64,000 nt of DNA from Nephromyces sp. MM_2019 (lineage: Eukaryota; Apicomplexa; Aconoidasida; Nephromycida): assembly GCA_015657535.1 (NCBI GenBank), contig JADHZB010001533.1, positions 29,092 to 93,091 of the forward strand, in the 5' to 3' direction. Both the position numbers and the translations under genes were made by a program. Below, one piece after another: positions 13,079-26,000 of the stretch. The notes beneath the pieces are model-generated. The model did not search any database, was not told the DNA's origin, and saw only the letters and a list, made by a program, of their open reading frames with translations. Numbering within the stretch: position 1 is the stretch's first letter; each line of letters begins with the position of its first letter.

Positions 13079-16000
13079 TTAGTCATTTTTTACACCAAAG
13101 AGATGGGATAACAATGTCTTCTGCTCTAAATTAAGAGGCATGAGGCGTTTGATGTCCCTCTCCAAGGGAAGTTCCACTTTAGATGATCTAACAGCCTTTA
13201 TGGCAGCCCTAAACCTAGACTCCTTCTGTGCTTCAAGCAAGCTCTTTAAAGCTTGAAAACTAGAGGTTAAGAACTTGTCTAGATCGTCATTTATTAAGGA
13301 TTCAAACTGCCTCAATTCATCATCAATTTCTCGGACGTAGAGCTCATCCGCAAAGCTACTAGGTTTGTTCAACCATACCGACTCTTCTTCCTCTTCTTCT
13401 TCAATGTTATCAGTCTTGGAAGAAACTTCAGTGGTACTGCAAACGCAGCTCCTCGGAGCCATACTAGATGCTTCAATCTCTCCTGCCTGCTGTGATGGAA
13501 CCATTATTGAAGCATCGTATTCGTGTTTTATTCTAGGTTGCTCGCTAGACTTCACGGAAAGCTCAGTATTCTCGCCTTCATAAGGGTCGCTTTTGGTAGT
13601 CTGTTTTGTGCAGGCTGCCTGGTCCTGACCAAGGTTCTGGATCGACTTTGAGCCTCCAGCGCATGCCACTAGTTTGTGCACCTGGCTACCACTTCTTTGT
13701 AGCTCTCCTTGTTGCTTTCTGTAGAGAGCTACAAGAACCCTGACATCTTGACAAAGTTCCTGCTGTATATCACTGCTCGCGGCTATCACTTTGAAGAGGT
13801 CGCTAACTAGACTCCGAGAAAAATCCACTGAATTAGGCCTCATTCGGAAAGCCTTCCGCGAATGGAGATCTCTCTGCTCTCTTGGGAACCCCAAAGACTG
13901 ATAACCAGTAGGAGCACGGCCATCTTGATTGTTGACAACTTTTCTATCACCCTTGGCAGTGTCAAGTGAGCGAAATATGGAAAATTCTTCCTTGCTATCT
14001 TTTTCTTGAGCCTCAACCTTTTGATCCGCAGCATTACCCTCAAGCTTACTCGTGTCCACGTCACCGTTGCTGTAATTCTTACACTGGGAAGCTTGGTAAC
14101 ACCCTGGATCATCATGTAGTCCTGCATCTGGTGTCCCATCCTCTTGGCCTTCTTTAAATTCACTCTTACCTTGATCACTGCTTCCTAGTATATTAGATTG
14201 ATGCTGGTTGTGATAAAAGGCTTCCGTTTTGTTTGTAATGCTAGCTGTGTTTGCGATATCCTTGATACTACAGCTATTACTGACTCCTATGCCATCTGCA
14301 AAGCCAACTGCGTTCATCCCTTCCATCTCAGCACCATCAACACATTTTGGATCTAATAGCCCCACTATCTCTAGCGGGGGCAAAACTTGCCGGAAAATCA
14401 TCTCGCTAGTTAAAGCCAATTCGGTTTCTTCGGTATATGTATGACGGGTACTCGCGCATGTCGGGCACATATTTCTATCATTTACAAATGCTTGCTCTAC
14501 AGCCGATGGGTTGCTAGTGTTACTATGCATGCTAGCAGAAGACTTCTTTACAGCAGAAAAGGATTGAAGGGGTTTAAGCGAAATTTCTACCCCACCATTG
14601 TTATATTCTATCTTAACTTCCCTATTGGTGGAGCAGCTGCTGTTAATTAAGCCGTCATTTCTAATATAGCTACTGTCATCCAAATTACCTTTCCAGCCTT
14701 CATTGCAGTCGCTGCTACGATTACTACAATTCTGGAAGAAGCCAACTCCTTCCGCGGCAGGGGAAGTCGATAGCCCATTTTTTGAGCCATAGACACTTGT
14801 ATCGTCAATATCTGGTACTGGAATATTCTGACGACTGCAATGCAATGATTCTAACACCTTGGTACCATCATTAGCTATACTTCTACCTTCCTCAATAGCA
14901 GAAGGAACACTAATACGGCTATCATCGGAGAAAGTGCCGCTTTTAGTATTGCTAGCTTCCACACCTACAGTGCTAATGCTCGAACTGGCTTCGTCGTTCA
15001 AGCCAGGACTTGTGCATGCCCTGCTATCCTTTTGGGCTACAAGGAACTTGGAAAAGAACTGTTTTAAGAGCTTCATAAACTGCACTTTTTTTGGATGGCA
15101 CACTACCTCGGAAAGCGCTATCGAATCTAAGGAGTTCACTGAGGGAGAGACCGGAACCCTATATGGCGTTGAAATCTGTTCTTTGTCATTATGTTTAATG
15201 GGTGAGGACGATAAAGCGTCCACTTTTTCAACGTGTGACTCTCCAGTAATTGGTACGTAGTCACCCAGTTTCAGAGTTATCTGCTGATCGTTGACTAGTT
15301 CTTTCAAGGGTTCTGAAGACATTGAAGCCGGTGGGCCAATAACCTCGAGGGTCGTATCATCATCGCGACCAAGAGGATGAAGGGCAGCCGGGCTAACATT
15401 AGGAGCAAGTGTGTCAACAGTGGAACACTCAGTAGCATCTAAGTTAGTATAGAGCTGATCGGTTTTAGAGTCACTTAAGGTAGCAGTGCGCTGATGTAGG
15501 GAAGCCAAACCTTCCTCGATAGCAGGAGGGGGAAGGGTAAGGGGGGGTATTTGTAGTTCTGAATGTGCAGACTCGCAATTAGAGAGAGTGGGGCTACAGT
15601 TAGTTAAACCATAGCCTGATTCTTCCCTATCATAATCGCGTATGGCAGTTTGTGGATCCTCGCTACCCTTATTAATGGAGCATAACAGGTTGGTTGCTCT
15701 TTTTGTCAAGTCCTGCCACTTCATGTCACCGTTTTTATAAGAAATAAGCATTTCATGAAGTTTGTGCACGGCTCCAAGCAGCCTAGCTTGATGTCGGTAA
15801 AGTGCCTTGGCAGGATGCGCTGGCTTTCTATCATCTGTAAGAGTTTCCTCGCTCGTAGGTGGCCAATAGTCCTGAAGGGTACCGCATGGGTAGACATATC
15901 CCCTTTCATCAACCTGTGATGTATAAAGCGAGTAATTCGCGCCAGCATTAGTAGCAGATGGGTTATCTGGGAGCGCTGGCACAGCTACCTTAGTGATTTG

Positions 16001-17047
16001 TTGATCAGCCTGGTAATTCCCTGGCGAAGGGTTGTGGAACCTCTTTAATTTCTTTGAAGACCCCCTTCGCCTGGTAATTCTCCTGCTACACGGCCTTTTA
16101 CGCTTAGCCAGAAGCGATCTGGAAGCAACCTTGTGAAGGCCGGGTTGCTGGGGGGGTTCAGCAGTTGAGGATAGCGCAGGACCATTGGCACAAGCAACTC
16201 CAGAAGATATAGAAATGAGCGATGGATCATGAGCTTGTGATGATATGGGAATGAAGGAGTCAAGTGTAGGTTGGCGGATAAAGTCGACTAGGGATACCGC
16301 AGTATTGGCTAGGGATGGTTCCTCATGAATGTGCACCTCGTCTTTCATTTCTCCAAGGAGCAGCTCTGCAAGAGGGGAGAGCAGTGCTCCCTTTTCAGTC
16401 TGTAAAGTTTCCGTCAGTGAAGAAATCAGTTTTTCATCGTCCTGCTGAGAAGGTGCCGTTGGTAGTGACTGAGAGACTTGAGCATTTTGCAGAAAACTTT
16501 CTGGTTGTATACCAGTTAGGGATGCTTCTGATATTTGAGCTCCGTAGGTGAGATGGGGTTGTATGGCTAAGGGAGTTTCGGGGGGTAATTGCTGCAACAG
16601 GTTAGGATCTAGCGAAGATTCTCCCGCGATGGTTATTCTTTGGGTCGGGCAGTTTTCTGAGGTTAATGCTTGAGAAGCTTCACTTGAAGCATCTTGAAGC
16701 TCTCCATTAAGAATATCAGATGTGCCCATGTTAGCAGTAGGAAGAGACACAGTATCATCGTCGTTAGAGCTATGCAGCGGTGCATCTGAATCCTGTGCGG
16801 TATTCTCGTGGAATTCGCCGTTAGCCCCATTAAGGAAAGCAGGGTAATTGCAGAGACCAATGGTAGAATAGTCTTCGTGTTTACGTGAACAGCCTAAACT
16901 TCTTGTGCAGGTGCTGGGGAGTGGAAGACTGTCCCCGCTTCTAGGTCTCATTTCGTTATCAGCACTGATTACTGAACAAGTGATTATGTGACCGTTGAGC
17001 TGCTCGATGGATGTCTGCTCGTTGGGCGTGGAGCCGTGGGTCTGCAT
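13079..17047 (-). CDS. large Ser/Asp/Glu-rich protein with a nuclear localisation-like patch, unknown function
   Basis: A single open exon encodes 1322 residues. An in-frame TAG two codons upstream fixes the ATG. I do not recognise the family. Most of the chain is low-complexity Ser, Thr, Asn and acidic sequence, so probably disordered. Three parts stand out: a strongly basic patch at about residues 310-337 (KRKRP, RRITRRRG, KKLKR) that looks like a bipartite nuclear signal; a more ordered stretch at about 380-460 with YVYPCGTLQDYWPP and then a probable helix ending KWQDLTKRATNLL; and a C-terminal helical, charged tail from about 1215, beginning in an EEEEEEE run and ending at LSHLFGVKND. Codon use and length leave no doubt that it is coding. 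A nuclear scaffold or regulator is my guess, from the basic patch only. Confidence 0.85.
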   Translation of the reverse strand: MQTHGSTPNEQTSIEQLNGHIITCSVISADNEMRPRSGDSLPLPSTCTRSLGCSRKHEDYSTIGLCNYPAFLNGANGEFHENTAQDSDAPLHSSNDDDTVSLPTANMGTSDILNGELQDASSEASQALTSENCPTQRITIAGESSLDPNLLQQLPPETPLAIQPHLTYGAQISEASLTGIQPESFLQNAQVSQSLPTAPSQQDDEKLISSLTETLQTEKGALLSPLAELLLGEMKDEVHIHEEPSLANTAVSLVDFIRQPTLDSFIPISSQAHDPSLISISSGVACANGPALSSTAEPPQQPGLHKVASRSLLAKRKRPCSRRITRRRGSSKKLKRFHNPSPGNYQADQQITKVAVPALPDNPSATNAGANYSLYTSQVDERGYVYPCGTLQDYWPPTSEETLTDDRKPAHPAKALYRHQARLLGAVHKLHEMLISYKNGDMKWQDLTKRATNLLCSINKGSEDPQTAIRDYDREESGYGLTNCSPTLSNCESAHSELQIPPLTLPPPAIEEGLASLHQRTATLSDSKTDQLYTNLDATECSTVDTLAPNVSPAALHPLGRDDDTTLEVIGPPASMSSEPLKELVNDQQITLKLGDYVPITGESHVEKVDALSSSPIKHNDKEQISTPYRVPVSPSVNSLDSIALSEVVCHPKKVQFMKLLKQFFSKFLVAQKDSRACTSPGLNDEASSSISTVGVEASNTKSGTFSDDSRISVPSAIEEGRSIANDGTKVLESLHCSRQNIPVPDIDDTSVYGSKNGLSTSPAAEGVGFFQNCSNRSSDCNEGWKGNLDDSSYIRNDGLINSSCSTNREVKIEYNNGGVEISLKPLQSFSAVKKSSASMHSNTSNPSAVEQAFVNDRNMCPTCASTRHTYTEETELALTSEMIFRQVLPPLEIVGLLDPKCVDGAEMEGMNAVGFADGIGVSNSCSIKDIANTASITNKTEAFYHNQHQSNILGSSDQGKSEFKEGQEDGTPDAGLHDDPGCYQASQCKNYSNGDVDTSKLEGNAADQKVEAQEKDSKEEFSIFRSLDTAKGDRKVVNNQDGRAPTGYQSLGFPREQRDLHSRKAFRMRPNSVDFSRSLVSDLFKVIAASSDIQQELCQDVRVLVALYRKQQGELQRSGSQVHKLVACAGGSKSIQNLGQDQAACTKQTTKSDPYEGENTELSVKSSEQPRIKHEYDASIMVPSQQAGEIEASSMAPRSCVCSTTEVSSKTDNIEEEEEEESVWLNKPSSFADELYVREIDDELRQFESLINDDLDKFLTSSFQALKSLLEAQKESRFRAAIKAVRSSKVELPLERDIKRLMPLNLEQKTLLSHLFGVKND

Positions 17048-20000
17048 TATCTACAAGCTGCCGACAGAGGGGCACTACTCTGTTCCTTCCTGCTTTAATA
17101 TAGGGGGATGTACAGAATCTAGTTGAGGGAATCATATGTGGTAGCCCGTCGTAGTATAAAGTGCTGTAAACATGGGTGATCTTTCCCGTTGTAAAAGCTA
17201 TGAAGAATCACTGCAGTAATGCTTGCCTTATTCGCTATTTTGTGATTAATAGTAAAATAGTGCAGTGAATATTAATTTTGAGCAAGAATTTAACATATAT
17301 TTCGCTAGTTTGTATTAGAATTTTTGGGAGACAGCAAAGGTTAAACACCAAGACAGGAGAGAATGGCTGCAAATCCGTGCTCCACATAAAAATGTTTACC
17401 GAGCGGGAATTTTACCTGTAACGATAACCACGATGATTGTCACCAAAAGAGCACTTCAATTTTTTTAGACATCTGTCTCCGCTCATCTCAAGTCTACAGT
17501 CCTTTCTTAAAAAGCCTACTTGAACACTCTAATCACTAGCAAAAGCCCAACAAATTGAGCTCCTAATCATTAACACACTCGCATAAAATCGCAACGCCGT
17601 ACCGCTCATGCCAGGTTAGAGTAATCGCGCTTTCCTGGCATTCCTTTCTAGCAGGCACGTAAGAAGGCTCTTTCAAATGTATGATAAAATGGATTCATTA
17701 GTAGCTGCCAAATTCCATGAATGACACTTTATCTGCACTACTGCATCCACCGAAAAAAAAATTCTGCTGCAACTAAGTCTATGAAGTTAAAGTACATGGT
17801 CTTACATATTATGTCTGTGGTTGGGCGATGGATGCTGCCCATGATGGGTATTGCGGCTAGTAGAGGTATCTATGCGTGGAAGTATTCCAGCGATGGAAGG
17901 TGATATCCCAATTCATATGAGAAAGTTTAGAAGGTGAATAAGAAATGAGGAAAATAAGTAGGTGGTCTTTACGCCCTATTATCCTATTAATATCTAATCG
18001 GTTATCGTGACGTTAATTGATGGTAGCACGAATTCCGTAGCCACCTAGCATACGTTATCTATTATGATAAAAATATTTAAGTAAGCATGCGCCTTTCGAG
18101 CAGGAGTAAACGATCAAAATGGTTGGCAATGGGATAAAGCATGACATGTGAGAAAATGTGCCTGCATAGCCATCATTTTATTTGTGAATGTATCTACCAC
18201 TCATATTCTTCTCTTTCTTACACCCTCAGCAGTGTAGTAACGCGAGAGTGTGCCGGTTGATATCTGAAAGCGCGATACTAAGACCTAATTTGATGCCAGA
18301 AGCTGAAAGAATAGATAACTGTTCAGTCTGCGTGCCGAGCAAACTCTAATAGAGCAAGTGGCACAGAATCTACTTTGACGTATCAGCATCCATATTTTTT
18401 CCCCCTTTATCGATGGGATCATCAGTATTCTTCGTCGGGAAGATTACAGGTAATATCGTCCATCAAGAAGGATATAAGTAGCATAGCTCATCAAGGATCT
18501 CATAGTAATATCCAAACCCTTTTTCAAGTTTCTCCTGTACCATGGTGAGATTACATGCAGTTAAATCAAAAAAGTGGCTCAAAGAACTAGCCAGTGCTAA
18601 TACAGACTATTTAGCAGGACAAGGAATACCTCCAAGGGGCTTTATCCACCTTCAATTTATCGATGATATACTTATAATGAATAGCTTTTATAAGTAAATG
18701 AATCCACTTTAAGTATCAGAACTTAACGAAGATACGAGGTATGGAGCATAATAGTGTACATCACATTACTTATAGAAATATATTCATGCACTTACCTAGG
18801 CTCAGGTTGGTAGAAAGATGTCGAGATAGGAATATATGACCATGATACGGGTATATAAGAAGCTTCCATCTCTTATGCAAGCTATACATGAGCATGATAC
18901 CGGTATAGATATAAGAGAGTTCCAGCTTATATGAACGCTACACAGTGTATAGGACAGACCTGTTGCTTCCCCTGTATGCAGGATTTACGCACTAAGCTGG
19001 GGTAAGGCAGACTTAGGTTAAACATCCTGATGCGCACGCACTGATTTCCTATAATGAAGCCAACCATGGCTACCGGAGTCTACTAACAGCAGCTTCCTAA
19101 TAGAGTTCCACATTCATAGGATTCGATACGTCTTTCTGCCTCGAACGTTCTTAGTTTTATACTCAAAACTAGGCGCACGGTCATTCAAGTTCTATAGGAG
19201 AGTGCTGCGCACCTAGGCAGTATGCGGGGTACCTTCGTTGACGTGCGAAATACCGGATAGCTTAATGGCACGCTAGCTCAAAGCTTGAGGAAGATGGCAC
19301 TTTGATTAGCGTGCGCAGGTTTATTATCGCCGAAATCACGAGGAATTATGATAGATTTCGTATTTACGGACGTCACAGTATACTATCACTAGGAAAACAC
19401 AGGAGTTGGTAGTTAAGCGGTCCTGATCAGGCAATTGAAGAATGCCTTGCCAAGTTCGTGTGTCAGATAGACGGAGATAGTAGCTCTTCTTTCTTTTGCG
19501 TACACTTGCGGATAATTGAACTAACTCCTTCGTGTTTATTGATTTAAAATTAATGCCTAGCAAACAGCTTATGTAGCCCTAGACAACCTTGAGAGCGTAT
19601 AGCAGCGGTCAGCCTCATTTTGCAGGTAGGAACATATCTAGTTAACAGCGAGTAGTACGTAATATACAAAATGTAGCTAGATAGTACAAGCATAGCCATT
19701 GTCATGAAGCGTATTCACAGCCACTGTCATGCAAAGTGCAAAAGCAAAGAGGCTGACTTCAAACACAGAGATATAAGCAGAGGAAAATCTTTTCAAGTCA
19801 CTTTAAAGCTTTTCATGAAGGAAAAGAATTGGACTCAGAGAAGTTTATTTATAGGCCAAAACGTGCATAAACCAGGGTAATGCAGAAGCCTTCAGGTTAT
19901 ATAGCCACTGGTATATGAATGTAGGCATATGCTGTTGGCATATAGCATAGACTCAGGGCAGCCCTCCAATTGCACGGTACCACTGACAAACACTAAAATA

Positions 20001-23000
20001 GTTAGTTTTTAGCGCAGCACCTAAAGTTTAGCAATGCGAGACATTCAATGTTGCGAACCACTTACCGCTAACCTACAAGAATGTTGACTAGTAGTGCCTC
20101 TTTTCCTATTTTCTTTCAACTCGGGAATGCAGGCAAACAGATTACACTAAAAGCAGCATAAAGGAAGAAAAAGATTGAAATTAATGACATTGGAGGCGCA
20201 CAAATATATATGCACTCTAAGAGGCGCACTAATAAGTAAGGAATTTACGTCTCTTCGCTGCTCTAGCTAAGTACAGCAGCAAGCCTTAAGTTTCAAGCAT
20301 GCGAAGTCCTCTGGTCCGTTAGAGATAGGCTAGAACTTCAATTGCACATTCCCACTATGCTTTATGCTATAAATCTAGGGCATATGCATGATACAGTTTA
20401 AACCCAAATCAATGAAGGAATTGAGGTAAACTTGGGGGAACTTAGATTTGTTATGCACACGAAAGCATTGGCGAAATGCAAAGAAATTTGGAGACAGCCA
20501 CACACACACACATCCCTCTCTTTGGGAATGACTAGCCATTAATTCCAGTCGGCAGATTGCCATTAATGGTTATCAAAATTTCGCATCAACTTCAATCTCC
20601 TGATATGCTGAGTAGCGAAAGTTTAAAAAATATAGTGCAGGAAATGAGGTTTTCAGCTAAGCAGCAGCATTTGAAAAGGATGAAAAAAACGGTCCCGGTG
20701 AGCCAGAAAAGATTTTTTGGCTTGGTTACAATTGCACTAATGACTTACGCATGAAGCAGCATTACATAAAAAAGCTTATAATGACGAAGCAGAATGAGTA
20801 TGAACTGAAAGAAAGCGGAAAATAAAGGAGAAGCTTATTTGTCACTCGCTTATGGTTTCTCGAAGGAGCGCGTTCATTATTTATGGTGCAAAGATATTTT
20901 ATAAAGACAATTGAAATTTGAGCCATAAAATTTTTCTGGAGAATTCGGATTTCCGCTTTTAAAAAATCCTAATACCGCCTCACGAGAAATCCCAGTGAAA
21001 TTTTGAAAATACCACTAATAACAAGAGAGAGACTCTGATCAGATAGATTGATCCCAATGAAAGACAATAGATTCGAATTATACAGCCAGAGGAAGACAAA
21101 AAACTTCATTATAATTACCAGTCCACAGAAGTTTGCAATAATTAATAGAAACCCCCTTTTTCGATGGGGCAAATCCGTAGTGCTTCAATTAGTTAAAATT
21201 TACACCAGAAACCTTCAAATCGCAGATATCCCAAATCTCTTCACTCTTATACGATGAATTTCAGATCGAAGACGCGAAACTTGACGTCTTTGATAAACCG
21301 GATAGGCACCAACACAAATATATATCTTCAAGTAGCATCTTTGCTAAGCATTGACAATTATGCTCAATGTATCTTCAGGCAGAATTTTAGTTAAAAATCG
21401 AGAACTTCGCTCTCCCAGGATAAATATTATAGTTATTAGAAATTACACACTAAGGATATCAACTAACGACCAAAAAACCTATATGTTATTGATAAATAGA
21501 ACAAACTAAAACCATGGAAAGTTGGCACAATAAAATATTGAATTTTTGATTGATAATTTAGCTGTATTCTTCTACCTTAACCTTCAAGATTCTGCAAGAA
21601 GGCCACCCGTGTATTTAAAGCCCAGCTAAACTCATGCTTAGTCTGAATTCCTTCTCGTAATAAAATTTTTCAATTTAACCTCTCATAAATCTTTATAAAC
21701 TCGGCAATGCTACGATCTGCTGTTTCTTCTTTTCTTCAGTCTATAAACCCCTTTACTTCCCTTTTAAAATTCCCCCCTTTTTTTGGTTTTTATCTCTCCA
21801 TTATCCGCATCTATCGTCATATTCGTCAGTTTTTGGATCTCTGAAGGAAGGCATCGCCAGATGTTTGCCATTTTTTTTTGCAGCTTGAACCTAAAGGGCA
21901 AGAAATACCCTTAGGAAGTTGAATCCAACTCAAAAATTTCGGAAAGGTACATGCTTCAGAAAGGGAGTGGGTAAGCTAGAATTAGGAACATTGATAAGCA
22001 AAAATTGCCACAAAAATTAAATTACTTAAAATTTCATTATTTCCAGTTAAAAATAGAAAATCTATTTTTAACAAATTGAATGTAAAAAATATTAAAGGGC
22101 GCTATCGTGGTTCTCAAGCCTAATCCTAACGATATGACGCGATGTACATACACCACTTGAAGACCATTTTTTCAGCTTAAAATTTTGCCAGTTTTATCCT
22201 TTTTCATTTTTCATCTGATCCTGTTCCTATATATAGATAAACACCTCTTTTTTTAGCTTAAAATGCAAAAAAGGTACAAAAAAATTGGGGCAGAAAAAGG
22301 AGTAAATAGCGGTTACGCAAGACGAGATAGAGCATATATTCTAATCAAAGATAAACAGCATGAGCTACAATGTGCAAGGGACAAAAGACAAAATAATGTC
22401 CAAAAAGTAGCGACAGAAGAACGCAGCACAACAAAGCCAAGGCAATTAAGCTGTCCATATGAAACAGCTATACAAGAGTACTTGACTTTAACAGCAGAAA
22501 AGATAAAATTACCTGAAGAATGTGATATATATGCGTGTATGTAGTATAATCTTGCTTGTGAGCGTATGAAATGAAGTTTACATGCCATGGGCATTTTCAG
22601 GCAAGAAATTCCTTGAAGAAGCAGTGGCATTCCATCCATGCAGTAGGTCCACGCAAAAATTCTGTTTGGTGAAGGATGCACTATACAAAAACTTTCTTAA
22701 AAGCCATTTGATGTGAAACCCCTGAAAAATAGGCAGCTCTATATGCAACACAGAAGCTATTATACACACACAAAAAAACACATGCGTACTGAAAAATTCA
22801 GTGCCTCTAGGTAATCTCTTACTCCACAACAAAAACATCCTATGCTGCTTACGCAGGTTCTCTAATGAGTAAGTTATTCTTTTTCTCTTCTGTGTGTGTA
22901 CCACTGAGTTTTAGCTTTTCATGGCTGCATACTTAAAGTTAACATCAAATTCCTTGGTGCTTAAACCAGCAGAAATTCAGCTTTTTCGAGGCAAATAACA

Positions 23001-23080
23001 ATGAAAACGCATCAAAAATAAGCTAAAAAAGAGAAAGTTGAAGCGTTTTAATGCACAAAATTTATTTCAAAATAAAGCAA
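17048..23080. other. 6-kb gene-free region
   Basis: No convincing gene was found. A 93-codon plus-strand frame at 22263-22544 and a longer minus-strand frame over it are both unremarkable in composition and mutually exclusive. Near-duplicate phrases occur at about 18826-18940 (CATGATAC GGGTATA and CATGATAC CGGTATA) and 19690-19735 (GCCATTGTCATG and GCCACTGTCATG). They look like old short duplications. The left edge holds the upstream flank of the 1322-residue gene, and the right edge the 3' flank of the RAP gene. Confidence 0.5.
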
Positions 23081-26000
23081 TCACGCAAAGTTGACAAACC
23101 AAGGAGCGACTTCCCAATAAGGTATCGTAGCCACCTTCCAGCCAAGCTTTTCTAATAGCCTGTAAAGCGTAAACCAATAACTTAGCAGAGTAAAGACAAG
23201 ACAGTAACTCAAGCAGGAGTCCTTAAAGCTCAACGTGAATAGGAGAGAAAGAGCCAGAAAAAACAATGTTTTTCCTGCAAAAACATTTTTTTTGTCAGGA
23301 AAAAAGAAGAATACGCAAAAAGAAAAATAGAGCATTTCTGCACCAAAAAAATATTAATTTGTAATGTATCCACAAGAGAGTGCTTAACGATTCAAATGAA
23401 TATCAGCTAGTCGAATAGATGGAACAAAATACTCCTTTTGGGAGGTTTCCCTGTAACTCTTCAATATCAGAGGATTTGAAGTGGAATGGATCCTTTTTAT
23501 GGGGTATTCAGAGCATAAAACTATTGAAGAGCATCAAAAAAAAATTTAGAATATTTCGATTTGTGTGCGCGTCTTCTTCATAGAAATGAGGAGGAAACAC
23601 CAAAAACATAGAGACGTGCTGGCCACATATCTCTCTAAATAAGTTAGAATATCTTGATGTGTGTGTGTGGGTAAAAAAGGCTGCCCTGAAGCTGTCACTC
23701 ACAGAATTTTACCTTCGCTTAAATCTTGCAGCGGTTGTGTGCCGAGGAGGAAATTTCTGGAAGCACTTTTGATAGTAGTGAAATGGCCCATCAACTTCTA
23801 TCGCAAATTTCACTCTCAGATCGTCGGTAGCAACTTTTTCCCCTTCAATTTCATTAGAGAAAACCACTACATCCAGCAAAAGACCTTCATCTATCAAGTG
23901 CTCGGTGCTACAACGTAGCTTCAAATCCTAAGACACCAAAATCGGGTTTTTGTGGGGGTATTATGATAATGAACCAGTCAAGACTGTGAAACGCTTAGAT
24001 TTAGTGATCTGCTTCAGGAGATGAATATATTACTAATCTAAATTTTATCTCATTTGTTGAAGCAATTAGAGGGAGTTATGGGCGAAAATACTGCATTCAG
24101 AGCATGGTTTCTCCAAATTTTAGAGGGCGGTGTGCGAGAAAAGGAATAGTATTTAGCTGCACAGAAAAAGTCACGGATCTCGAAGCAGAATCTCAATACC
24201 TTAAATCGATAGAAGAAGGAAGCTATATTGCATTCTAGTGTGAGAGTTCTTAAGGTGTGCGCACACACACGTCAGTATTAGTAATGTGTTATTATGGTGT
24301 GTTTTTTTTGCGCAAATTACTACATAAATAAGGCGTGTGCAAGCTGCTTCCACCTGGAGTGCATTTGTGAGGCAGCTGTGTTTGTGGGACCACACATGAT
24401 ATAAGCAGCCCGTGAGAGAAGATGATACCTATGCACGTGGGTAGACTTTCTCGACTATAAGTATATGCATACAATCAGCATACACTTCATTCAATTCTAC
24501 TCAACGAAAATGCGCATTATTACTGTGTAGTAGCAGGAAGCTTTCATGCAAACCACAGCAAAGAATAGCTATCAGCTGGAAAGACTGGATTCATTGCTAG
24601 AACACACAAAGGCTCAAGGCGTATTTTTCAAGAGCTAAAAGCANNNNNNNNNNNNNNNNNNNNNNNNNNNNNNNNNNNNNNNNNNNNNNNNNNNNNNNNN
24701 NNNNNNNNNNNNNNNNNNNNNNNNNNNNNNNNNNNNNNNNNNNNNNNNNNNNNNNNNNNNNNNNNNNNNNNNNNNNNNNNNNNNNNNNNNNNNNNNNNNA
24801 AGGAAGCCATAAACCAGCCGCATCGTTTCATTAAGTGCTAAAAGCACGAAGAACACACACACAAGGAAGCTTTTAAGATTAGCTTACATTGAGAAGGATT
24901 TCTGCAACTTCTCTGTGGAGACTAGAGGAAGGAAAGCCCCAAACTATCGTACTATCCAGAAAGATTTTCTAAAGTAATCGTAGTATAATATAGCGGATTT
25001 TGAGTGCAGATTTCGATAGTTTAAACAAAAAGTGAAAAGAGTAGATTGAGTAGTGGTGAAGCAAAAGTAATAAAATACCCCTGTGTGCATGATTAGTTAA
25101 ATATAGTGCAACAAAAAATATAAAAAATTTGGCAGATATAAATATATAAAGCCTAGGAAGAAGCAGGAGGTGAATGCGCAAAAGCGTTTAATATAGTGCA
25201 TAAAAACGAGCAGAAAACCGAGAAAAACTTGTAAAGTATAAAGGAGGAAAATATGTTAACACACAGACGCACACATTAAACGGGAGGCAGTAGAGAAAAC
25301 TGAGGAAAGAGAAAAATTTGAAGAGAGAAGGATGTGTAAATGTCATGAAAAATCGGGGGGTTAAAAGAACTCTTAAAAAACAGAAAGTAGTGAAATTGCA
25401 CAAACAGGAGAAAATAGCAGGCAGGCTAATTAGCACAGAAACAGCAGGGAAAAAATCGTCAAAGAGAATGAAGTTTGGTGAAAGCTGTGAATCTGGAGGT
25501 GCCAATGGATATGAGCCGAAAGAATGTGATGAATTACAGAAAAAATAAGGAAAACAGTTGAGAAACAGAAAAAAATGGGTTTAAAGCCTGAAGATGAAGA
25601 AGAAAAATGCGATGAAATCATCAAAAAAAAAGCTACACCTTCAGCCTCAAGAAAAAACCATCCATGGAGGAGGGTAAGAGTTTAAAATCTTCTGAAGATT
25701 CGATTTTAAATCCCAAATAAGTTTGATAAAGTTTTGATAAGGTAATCTCTACACTTTGAGGAAGTTGGGACTTGCCGTAGAGCTGAAAAAAAAGTGTGTG
25801 TGTGCGTAGAAAAATTATGCGTTGAAGAGTTGGAGGGCGGAAGAAGGGGACAGGTGAAGTTTGGTGGAGGAAGAGATCCAGGTAGAGTTGAGGAAGTGGG
25901 AGAGGCAGGGATAAAACTACAGCAGGGGAAAGGGGGGAGTACAAAAGTATACCAACGGTGGAAGGAAGGGGATGCTTTAAAAGTATACCAAGGGTGGAAA

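Noticed and set aside
22263..22681. Overlapping 93-codon (plus) and 122-codon (minus) frames
   Set aside because: Mutually exclusive, unremarkable composition, no homologue recognised and no splice context.
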